Assembly: GCA_029056055.1 (NCBI GenBank) | Contig: JAIDCC010000097.1 | Span: forward strand, 1-33,214 | DNA: 33,214 nucleotides | Direction: 5' to 3' | DNA from: Duncaniella sp. | GTDB taxonomy: Bacteria > Bacteroidota > Bacteroidia > Bacteroidales > Muribaculaceae | Shown here: piece after piece, positions 26,882 to 33,214 of the stretch | How positions within the stretch are numbered: position 1 is the first letter of the stretch | How the letters are laid out: each line of letters starts with the position of its first letter | The notes under the pieces: generated by a model | Database searches by the model: none | The model's input: the letters and a program-made list of their open reading frames with translations, nothing else | What the model was told of the DNA's origin: nothing | Translations under genes and position numbers: made by a program

Positions 26882-28387
26882 TTAGTTAAGGCCGAGCACG
26901 GCGAAGATTTTGGGGCTGAATGTGAAGTTGATGAGATGCTCGAAGAAGTTGGGGAAGCAACCGATGCCGGCCACGCAGACGATGAGGGTGGCTGTGGCCA
27001 GGCGTTCCCACCACTTGGCATCTGTCAGCGACAGGTGATGCTGGTCGTAGACGGGGCCGTAGAGCAGCTTGCCCACCACGCGGAGGATGTAGACGGCGGT
27101 CGTGACAATCGACGAGCAGGCCACGATGACGAAGATGCGGTGGAAGAGGTCGGTGTGTTCGAATGAGCCTACGAAGATGGTCATTTCGGCCACGAAGCCC
27201 GACAGACCGGGGAGACCGAGCGAGGCCATACCGGCGATGACGTAGCACACGGAGAGGTAGGGAAGTATCTGCATCATGCCTCCCATCTCGCGGATGTCGC
27301 GGGTGTGGGTACGGCCGTAAATCATACCGATGAGGGCGAAGAAGAGTGCCGTCATCAGACCGTGCGAGAGCATCTGCATGATGGCGCCGGTCATGGCGGT
27401 GGTGTTGAGCATGAGGAGGGCGAAGAGCACCAGACCGCAGTGCGACACCGACGAGTAGGCGTTGATATACTTGAGGTCGTTCTGAACGCAGGCCGAGAAG
27501 GCTCCGTAGACCACCGAGATACCGGTCAGGATGATGAAAATCCATGCCAGCTCGTGAGCGGCCTGAGGCATCAGGTAGATGGCCACGCGGAAGCAGCCGT
27601 AGCCGCCGAGTTTCATGAGCACGCCGGCGTGGAGCATCGACACTGCCGTCGGCGCCGAGGCATGACCGTCAGGGCTCCAGGTGTGGAAGGGGAACATGGC
27701 GCCCAGCACACCGAAACCTACGAAGGTCATCGGGAAGAGGAACGACTGCCAGCCGTGGGGGATGGCGTCGTAGTGGGCTATCTCGAGGATGTTCCAGGTG
27801 TGGGGCACGCCCGCGGGAGTCGAGTGATAGTAGATGCCGATGAGGCCGAGCATCAGGAAGGCCGAGCCGCCCATGAGCATCAGCGTCAGCTTCATGGCCG
27901 AATAGTTCTTGTTGCCCGAACCCCACACGCCGATGAGAAGATACATCGGGATGAGGGCCACCTCATAGAACATGAACATCGTGAAGAGATCTACCGAGAT
28001 GAAGAAGCCGTAGACACCCGTCGAGAGGAGGATGAGCCAGAGGAAGAATTCCTTGGGCTGGGGGATTTCCCACGAGGCAAACGAGCCGGTGATGAGGATG
28101 ATGCCGGTCAGGATGAGCATCGCTATCGAGATGCCGTCTACGCCCACTGCGAGATGGATGTTCAGAGGGGTAAACCATTCCCACGAGCCGGTGAAGAGCA
28201 TGGGGGCGTCGGCGCCGCCGTGGCGCAGACAGAGATACTCGACGAGCAGCCACACCGACAGAGCCGTGAGTGCCACCGAGCCTGTGACTGCCACGGTGCG
28301 TATCTGCTTGATGTCGCGGCAGAGGGCGAGCCCCAGAAGCATGGCCAGGGGTATCACCACAAAGTAGATCAGTATATTAGAGAACAT
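26882..28387 (-). CDS. nuoM: NADH-quinone oxidoreductase subunit M
   Basis: NuoM is an antiporter-like proton-pumping subunit of the complex I membrane arm. The 501-residue polytopic protein has the conserved glutamate in FYEVALIPMYLLIG (Glu142). It also has FPFHTWSPDGHASAPTAVSM and VYGAFSACVQNDLKYINAYSS, the Mrp-antiporter-like core. Length is typical. The 61-base gap from nuoL holds a short ATGCA/TGCAT hairpin but no recognisable promoter. Confidence 0.96.
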   Translation of the reverse strand: MFSNILIYFVVIPLAMLLGLALCRDIKQIRTVAVTGSVALTALSVWLLVEYLCLRHGGADAPMLFTGSWEWFTPLNIHLAVGVDGISIAMLILTGIILITGSFASWEIPQPKEFFLWLILLSTGVYGFFISVDLFTMFMFYEVALIPMYLLIGVWGSGNKNYSAMKLTLMLMGGSAFLMLGLIGIYYHSTPAGVPHTWNILEIAHYDAIPHGWQSFLFPMTFVGFGVLGAMFPFHTWSPDGHASAPTAVSMLHAGVLMKLGGYGCFRVAIYLMPQAAHELAWIFIILTGISVVYGAFSACVQNDLKYINAYSSVSHCGLVLFALLMLNTTAMTGAIMQMLSHGLMTALFFALIGMIYGRTHTRDIREMGGMMQILPYLSVCYVIAGMASLGLPGLSGFVAEMTIFVGSFEHTDLFHRIFVIVACSSIVTTAVYILRVVGKLLYGPVYDQHHLSLTDAKWWERLATATLIVCVAGIGCFPNFFEHLINFTFSPKIFAVLGLN

Positions 28388-28448
28388 AAAGCGTTACTGT
28401 ATTTCGTGTGTTGGAATAAGGCGTTACATGCAGCGTTGCATCGGGGGG

Positions 28449-30425
28449 TCAGAGCAGGCAGATGGCGGTGATGGCGCCCAGAAGGACGGCTCCGGCCAGA
28501 TACCACAGAAGGTAGAGCTGCACCTTCCCCGACTGGAGTCCCTTGATGGCGTTCGAGGCCGCGTTGGTCACGTAGGCGAAGCCGTCCATCGTGCCGTCGA
28601 TGATGTGGCGGTCAAACCAGGCGATAGGCTTGCAGATGCCGTCGAAGATGATGCGGCGGGTGACGAAGAGATAAATCTCGTCCCAGTAGAAACGATGAAG
28701 GGCGGCGGTCCAGAGCCAGCGGCACGAGTCGGCCATGCGGGTGGGCTTGTCGTTTTTCTTCATGTAGAGCCAGCCGGCGAAGCATATCGAGAGGATGGCT
28801 ATGCCCATCGAGCATGAGGCCACGGTCAGGTCGATGTGGATGTGGTATTCGTGGCCGTCGAAGGTGACGAATTCGCCGAACGAGATGAAGCCGGCCACGG
28901 TCGACACGGCGGCAAGGATGAGCAGAGGCAGCGACATGGGCAGCGGGCCGTCGTGAGGCATGGCGGCGTGGTGGCCGTGGGCCTCGGCTTCTTTAACCTT
29001 GGCTGCGTAGTCGGGTTCGTCCCACCAGAACACGAGGAAGTACATGCGGAACATGTAGAACGCCGTCATGGCGGCCACCATCATCATCCAAACGCCCCAG
29101 AACCAGTGGTTGGCGAAGCAGGCGGTCAGGATTTCATCCTTCGAGAAGAATCCGGCGAAGGGGAAGATGCCGGCGATGGCCAGACAGCCGATGAGGAATG
29201 TCCAGTGGGTGATGGGCATGTATTTGCGGAGACCGCCCATCGCGGTGTAGTTGTTCGAGTGTACGGCATGGATGAGGGCGCCCGCTCCGAGGAAGAGGAG
29301 GGCCTTGAACATGGCGTGGGTGAAGAGGTGGAACATCGAGGCCATGTAGCCGAGGCCTTCGTGGATTGCCACGTTGTGACGCGAGGCCACGCCGAGCGAC
29401 ACCATCATGAAGGCTATCTGCGATATGGTCGAGAAGGCGAGGATGCGCTTGATGTCAATCTGCGTGCAGGCCACTACCGCCGCATAGAACGCCGTCGCGG
29501 CACCTACCACGGTGACAAACGTCAGCGCTGCGTCTTCGAGCATGTAGAGGGGGAAGAGACGGGCCACGAGGTAGACACCGGCCACAACCATCGTTGCGGC
29601 GTGGATGAGGGCCGACACGGGCGTCGGGCCTTCCATTGCGTCAGGCAGCCAGATGTGGAGCGGAAGCATGGCCGATTTGCCCATACCGCCGGTGAAGATG
29701 AGCACGAGGGCCCACGTCAGCACCGAGGCTCCCATAAAGGTTGCGCCGCCCATCGAGGCAAGCACGCCCTGGGGGTTCTGCGTCATGGGCAGGAAGTCGA
29801 GCTGCTGCGTGTAGAACGACAGCACCAGGATGCCGATGAGGAAGCCGAGGTCGGCGAAGCGGGTCACGATGAACGCTTTCTTACATGCCGAGATAGCCGA
29901 GGGCAGTGTGTAGAAGAAGCCGATGAGCAGGAACGACGACGCACCCACGAGCTCCCAGAAGATATACATCTGGAAGATGTTGGTGGCTACGACGAGGCCG
30001 AGCATCGAGAAGGTGAAGAGCGAAAGGAAGGCGTAGTAGCGCTGAAATCCTTTCTCGCCCTCCATGTAGCCCAGCGAGTAGACATGCACGAGGAACGAAA
30101 TCGTCGGAATGACGATGAGCATCATTGCCGAGATGGGGTCGAGCAGGAAGCCGAGCTTGATGGCGAGGTTGGGGGTAAACTGAAGCCACGTCTGTTCGAA
30201 TACGATGTATTGCAGACGGGTGTGGGTAGCGGGGTCGATGAAGTCGGCCGAACCCGAGAAGTAATACGTGAAGGCAGTGATATAGGAAAGGACCAGGACC
30301 GTTCCCATGCCGAGACAGCCGAGCCATCCGGCGGCCTTGTGGCTCATCTTCATGCCGGTGAGCCCCAGCAGCAGAAACATGAAGAGCGGCAGGGCCAGGA
30401 TTATGACAGGTAATGTAATTTCCAT
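28449..30425 (-). CDS. nuoL: NADH-quinone oxidoreductase subunit L
   Basis: NuoL is the distal antiporter-like subunit, with the long lateral helix that runs along the membrane arm. The 658-residue length is typical. Conserved elements are FWELVGASSFLLIG (Glu158), LPLHIWLPDAMEGPTPVSALIHAATMV and AFSTISQIAFMM. The C-terminus ends with a last membrane segment (LYLLWYLAGAVLLG). A His-rich loop (EAHGHHAAMPHDG) sits between helices near residue 480. The start codon lies 13 bases after the nuoK stop. Confidence 0.97.
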   Translation of the reverse strand: MEITLPVIILALPLFMFLLLGLTGMKMSHKAAGWLGCLGMGTVLVLSYITAFTYYFSGSADFIDPATHTRLQYIVFEQTWLQFTPNLAIKLGFLLDPISAMMLIVIPTISFLVHVYSLGYMEGEKGFQRYYAFLSLFTFSMLGLVVATNIFQMYIFWELVGASSFLLIGFFYTLPSAISACKKAFIVTRFADLGFLIGILVLSFYTQQLDFLPMTQNPQGVLASMGGATFMGASVLTWALVLIFTGGMGKSAMLPLHIWLPDAMEGPTPVSALIHAATMVVAGVYLVARLFPLYMLEDAALTFVTVVGAATAFYAAVVACTQIDIKRILAFSTISQIAFMMVSLGVASRHNVAIHEGLGYMASMFHLFTHAMFKALLFLGAGALIHAVHSNNYTAMGGLRKYMPITHWTFLIGCLAIAGIFPFAGFFSKDEILTACFANHWFWGVWMMMVAAMTAFYMFRMYFLVFWWDEPDYAAKVKEAEAHGHHAAMPHDGPLPMSLPLLILAAVSTVAGFISFGEFVTFDGHEYHIHIDLTVASCSMGIAILSICFAGWLYMKKNDKPTRMADSCRWLWTAALHRFYWDEIYLFVTRRIIFDGICKPIAWFDRHIIDGTMDGFAYVTNAASNAIKGLQSGKVQLYLLWYLAGAVLLGAITAICLL

Positions 30426-30438
30426 AGCGTCGGTTGGA

Positions 30439-30750
30439 TTAATGTTTCATGTGGGCCACGTCGCGCACGTCGATATTCTTGCTCGCGTGGAAGAGGTTGA
30501 CGATGATGGCGATAGCGAGAGCGGTCTCGGCTGCCGCGATGGCTATGCCGAAGAGCGTGAAAAACCACCCCTCGTTGGAGCCGGGATAGAGATAGCGGTT
30601 GAACAGCACGAAGTTCAGGTCGACCGCGTTGAGCATTAGCTCGAGCGAGATGAGCATCGCAATCATGTTGCGGCGCGTCATGAAGCCGTAGACCCCGCAG
30701 CAGAACATCACCAGGGCCGGGATGAGATAGCAAAGTATTGTAATATCCAT
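30439..30750 (-). CDS. nuoK: NADH-quinone oxidoreductase subunit K
   Basis: NuoK is a small (103 residues) three-helix membrane subunit homologous to MrpC. The two membrane glutamates needed for proton transfer in other organisms are present: Glu37 in ISLELMLNAVDLNF and Glu75 in AAAETALAIAI. It lies 25 bases after nuoJ and 13 before nuoL, within one transcription unit. Confidence 0.96.
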   Translation of the reverse strand: MDITILCYLIPALVMFCCGVYGFMTRRNMIAMLISLELMLNAVDLNFVLFNRYLYPGSNEGWFFTLFGIAIAAAETALAIAIIVNLFHASKNIDVRDVAHMKH

Positions 30751-30775
30751 TGTGTGATTCAGTCAGCTATGGGGG

Positions 30776-31291
30776 TTAGCGTTTGCGGGCCACTACGACT
30801 CCGCCGATGATACATGCGAGGAGCAACACCGAGATGGCCTCGAAAGGCAGAAGGTATTGTTCGTAGCCGCTGCCCAGCATGGCCTGTCCGATGGTCTGCA
30901 TCGTCGGGTTCGACATGGCGGGGAGGCTGGTGAAGAGGTCGGCGCAGCGCGAGAAGAGGGCCCAGCCGGTGAGACCTGCGGCACAGAGGGCGCCGAGGGC
31001 GCCGATGGTGCGCTTGCGCGATTCGAGCAACTGTGAGTTGTCGCCCGGACGCGTGGTCAGAAGGATGGCGAAGACGAAAAGCACCACGATACCGCCGGCA
31101 TAGACAGCTATCTGCACGGTGCCGAGAAACTCATAGTCGAGTTTGAAGTAGATGGCGGCGGTGGCAAACAGCACGAATAGCAGGTAGGTGGCGGCGCGCA
31201 AAATCTTTCGGGTGGTGACGGTCAGCACCGAGCAAACCACGATGACAGCCGCAATGATCCAGTAGATAATCTGGCTTCCTAACGATTCCAT
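30776..31291 (-). CDS. nuoJ: NADH-quinone oxidoreductase subunit J
   Basis: NuoJ is a polytopic membrane-arm subunit next to the quinone module. The 171-residue protein has about five hydrophobic segments. It contains the conserved helix VQIAVYAGGIVVLFVFAILL, whose GG-containing pi-bulge region is typical of NuoJ. It is preceded by an unusually long 129-base gap after nuoI, longer than any other spacing in this operon. Confidence 0.95.
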   Translation of the reverse strand: MESLGSQIIYWIIAAVIVVCSVLTVTTRKILRAATYLLFVLFATAAIYFKLDYEFLGTVQIAVYAGGIVVLFVFAILLTTRPGDNSQLLESRKRTIGALGALCAAGLTGWALFSRCADLFTSLPAMSNPTMQTIGQAMLGSGYEQYLLPFEAISVLLLACIIGGVVVARKR

Positions 31292-31420
31292 TATATAATT
31301 TACTGATTATGTATTTGCTTATGAATAAATGTTCAGGGTCTCCGGCATGGGCGGCAGGCTTTCGGGGGCGCGGCAGGGCGCGGCGGCGCCTTATGCCCGT
31401 CGGAGCGCCTGAGTGGCGTG
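31292..31420. other. Non-coding gap between nuoI and nuoJ
   Basis: These 129 bases split the otherwise compact operon. The half next to nuoI is very GC-rich with G-runs on the + strand; the half next to nuoJ is AT-rich. No TTTG/TAnnTTTG promoter, ORF or strong hairpin is visible. A 10-base palindrome TCAGGCCTGA (31421-31430) begins at the nuoI stop. Confidence 0.45.
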
Positions 31421-32155
31421 TCAGGCCTGACCTTTGGCAGCCTTCAGGGCTGCGGCTTTGGCGAGTGCCTCACGGATGCGTGCCTCTTTGACAGGGTCGC
31501 CGGCTGCGGCTGCGAGTGCCTTCTTGGCTTTCTCGTCGAGCTCGGCGTCAGCGGCGGGAGCAGGAGCGGCTGCGGGAGCGGCTGCATTGCCGGCGGCTGC
31601 GGCTGCCTTCTTGGCCTCGGCTGCGGCCTTGGCGGCTGCAATCTTGGCTTCCTTCTCGGCCTGCATCTTGGCTATCTGTTCGGGCGTGGGCTTAGGCTCT
31701 TCCTTCTCGGGCAGATAGTTGAGCTTCTTCACGAGCTTCGAGCGCGTGAACACGGCCTGCTCGAAGTCGTTGCTGAATTCAAGCGCGTCGGTCGGACAGT
31801 TGGTGACGCAGAGCTGGCAGAACGTGCACGACCCCAGGTCATACATGTATTTGTCGAGCTTCTTTTTCTTCTTGCCGTCCCAGGTGTCGACGGTCTTGAT
31901 GTCAAGCGAGATGGTATTGTTGGGACACACGCGTTCGCACGTGCCGCAAGCTATACACTTGTGGTTACCCTGGTCGTCATACTTGAGGGTAAGGACAGCC
32001 CTGAAGCGGTCGGCCACGGGCAGATTGTCGCGGTTGTCGGGATATTCTTCTGTGAGTTTGGGGGTCACGAACTCTTTAGCCGTAACACCCATACCTTTGA
32101 CGAGGGATGCGATGCCCTGGCCGAGGCCGCTGAAGTATTCTTTTACACTTCCCAT
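31421..32155 (-). CDS. nuoI: NADH-quinone oxidoreductase subunit I with Ala/Lys-rich C-terminal extension
   Basis: NuoI carries two [4Fe-4S] clusters (N6a, N6b) that lead electrons towards quinone at the base of the hydrophilic arm. Both ferredoxin motifs are intact: Cys67, 70, 73, 77 and Cys110, 113, 116, 120, each followed by Pro. The conserved core ends near residue 149 (KKLNYLPE). Residues about 150-244 are an extra segment rich in Ala, Lys, Glu and Pro: a likely helical part, then AAAPAAAPAPAAD, then a second helical part. This makes the protein far longer than the core. Upstream is atpG rather than the usual nuoH. Confidence 0.95.
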   Translation of the reverse strand: MGSVKEYFSGLGQGIASLVKGMGVTAKEFVTPKLTEEYPDNRDNLPVADRFRAVLTLKYDDQGNHKCIACGTCERVCPNNTISLDIKTVDTWDGKKKKKLDKYMYDLGSCTFCQLCVTNCPTDALEFSNDFEQAVFTRSKLVKKLNYLPEKEEPKPTPEQIAKMQAEKEAKIAAAKAAAEAKKAAAAAGNAAAPAAAPAPAADAELDEKAKKALAAAAGDPVKEARIREALAKAAALKAAKGQA

Positions 32156-32235
32156 ATGGTTCTGTGAAGATGAGTAATAGAAGGGGGTTAATCTTTTCTA
32201 CGTTTCGAAATTGTGTGCTTTAGGCTGCCGCCGCG

Positions 32236-33126
32236 TCAGTCGCGGCTCTGTCCGCCCAATATGTCAAGCAGCTCGCTCGTGATGGCTTGCTGTCGGAGTT
32301 TGTTATATTCGAGTTGGAGGTCGCCCAGGAGGTTCTTGGCGTTGTCGTTGGCGCTCTGCATGGCCATCACGCGCGCCGCCATTTCCGAGGCGCGGTTTTC
32401 GGTGAACACTTCCTGCGTCAGCGCGAGCATATACATGGGCAGGATGGTCGTGAAGATTTCCTGCGCCGAGGGCTCGAAGATGCAGGGGCGGCAGGTCTGG
32501 GTCACGCCGTCGGTCTTGAATGCCTCGGGGCTGAGGGGGAGGAGTTGGTCGGTGCGGGCGCGCTGGCGCGACACGCTCTGAAAATTCATGTAGCAGAGCT
32601 CTACGAGGTCGAAGCGCTTGGCGAGGAATTGGTCGCGAAGGGTCTCCATGAACCTCTTCACCGCGTCGCCCGACGATTTCGAATTGACTTCGGCCGCTGC
32701 GGTCTCTACGCTGAAACCGCCGTTCTTGCCCACATAGTAGGCCACGGCCTTGCCGACCTTGCGGCCCACGGGTATCACCGTGACTTCCACGCCGGGGTGT
32801 GCCTCCTTGATTTCTCCCAGGCGAGCGAGCATTGCCTTGAAGATGTTGATGTTGTAGCCTCCACACAGGCCGTCGTCCGAACCGAGCACCACGATGGCCG
32901 CGCGGCGCACTTCGCGCTGCTCGGAGAGCGGCGAGTGAAACTCGGTGTCGGCCGTCAGCAGATTGCCGATGATGGTCTCTATCTGAGTGCGGAAAGGCAG
33001 AAGACGTTTCAGATCCATCTCGGCGCGGTGCATCTTGGCCGAGGAGATCATCTTCATGGCGCCCGTAATCTTCTCGCTTGATGCTACGGAGCCGATGCGT
33101 CCTTTAAGTTCGCGGAGTGTTGCCAT
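32236..33126 (-). CDS. atpG: F0F1 ATP synthase subunit gamma
   Basis: AtpG is the central rotor shaft of the F1 sector, coupling proton flow through F0 to ATP synthesis. The 296-residue protein has the N-terminal helix LKGRIGSVASSEKITGAMKM, the GSDDGLCGGYN loop (82-92; many homologues have S(D/N)RGLCGG) and the C-terminal helix ending LEYNKLRQQAITSELLDI. Both ends are intact. The ATG start is preceded by a C/A/T-rich leader with almost no G on the coding strand. Other atp genes would lie beyond the right edge of the window. nuoI follows after 80 bases with no terminator-like structure between. Confidence 0.96.
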   Translation of the reverse strand: MATLRELKGRIGSVASSEKITGAMKMISSAKMHRAEMDLKRLLPFRTQIETIIGNLLTADTEFHSPLSEQREVRRAAIVVLGSDDGLCGGYNINIFKAMLARLGEIKEAHPGVEVTVIPVGRKVGKAVAYYVGKNGGFSVETAAAEVNSKSSGDAVKRFMETLRDQFLAKRFDLVELCYMNFQSVSRQRARTDQLLPLSPEAFKTDGVTQTCRPCIFEPSAQEIFTTILPMYMLALTQEVFTENRASEMAARVMAMQSANDNAKNLLGDLQLEYNKLRQQAITSELLDILGGQSRD

Positions 33127-33198
33127 TGGTTAGTGTCGGGGTGATTGGTGTGGGGGTGGTGATGGGGAGAGAGAGGGGTTGGTGGTCGGCCCGGGCGC

Positions 33199-33214
33199 GC
33201 CGCCCGCAGGCGGC
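33199..33214. other. GC-rich hairpin at the window edge upstream of atpG
   Basis: GCCGCC (33199-33204) pairs with GGCGGC (33209-33214) around CGCA. It is about 75 bases upstream of the atpG start. It could be the terminator or processing site after an upstream gene, or part of a larger structure cut off by the window end. Confidence 0.4.

Noticed and set aside
27305-28471. + strand open frame of 388 codons opposite nuoM
   Set aside because: Same antisense shadow effect; GC-rich DNA with biased third positions gives long empty frames. nuoM is clear.
28836-30413. Long + strand open frame (525 codons) opposite nuoL
   Set aside because: It is rich in Glu, His, Gly and Arg as expected from antisense of hydrophobic codons. 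nuoL on the other strand has full family motifs.
31421-31430. TCAGGCCTGA palindrome at the nuoI stop as an operator
   Set aside because: Short, partly coding, and includes the stop codon; no second copy to support it.

Overview
The window looks like chromosomal DNA of a GC-rich member of the Bacteroidales. I infer this from a TTTG/TAnnTTTG-type promoter, translation leaders without Shine-Dalgarno sequences, an FtsL-like protein and FtsI-PASTA of Bacteroidetes type, DUF4923/DUF4493/PCMD proteins, and a Bacteroides-style complex I. A Muribaculaceae-like gut lineage is my best guess, but the sequence alone does not prove it.

Layout. (1) 1-382 is non-coding: a 153-base stretch without a single T, overlapping inverted repeats, then a promoter. 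(2) 383-16115 (+) is a division and cell wall (dcw) cluster in the order rsmH, ftsL-like, ftsI, murE, mraY, murD, ftsW, murG, murC, ftsQ, ftsA, ftsZ. It would make lipid II (MurC, MurD, MurE, MraY, MurG), polymerise and cross-link septal peptidoglycan (FtsW, FtsI) and build the division ring (FtsQ, FtsL, FtsA, FtsZ). mraZ, murF, murB and ddl are absent from it. (3) 16116-16381 is a convergent gap with a MITE-like element and a strong hairpin. (4) 16382-18051 (-) holds a GT2 glycosyltransferase and a DUF4923 protein. (5) 18165-24268 (-) is a compact four-gene envelope module: two lipoproteins with C-terminal PCMD-like domains flank two paralogous predicted outer-membrane proteins. murI (glutamate racemase) lies directly upstream. 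(6) 25147-25432 is a gap with a second MITE-like element and a terminator-like hairpin. (7) 25433-33126 (-) reads atpG, nuoI, nuoJ, nuoK, nuoL, nuoM, nuoN in transcription order: the last F1 gene followed directly by the distal half of complex I.

Most noteworthy observations: two related small inverted-repeat elements occupy the two AT-rich gaps, and one contains the ftsZ stop codon. The complex I operon is broken, with atpG where nuoH is expected. NuoI carries a ~95-residue Ala/Lys-rich tail. FtsA and FtsZ both carry long low-complexity linkers. The four-gene PCMD/DUF4493/barrel module has no assigned function and is the best candidate for an undescribed system.
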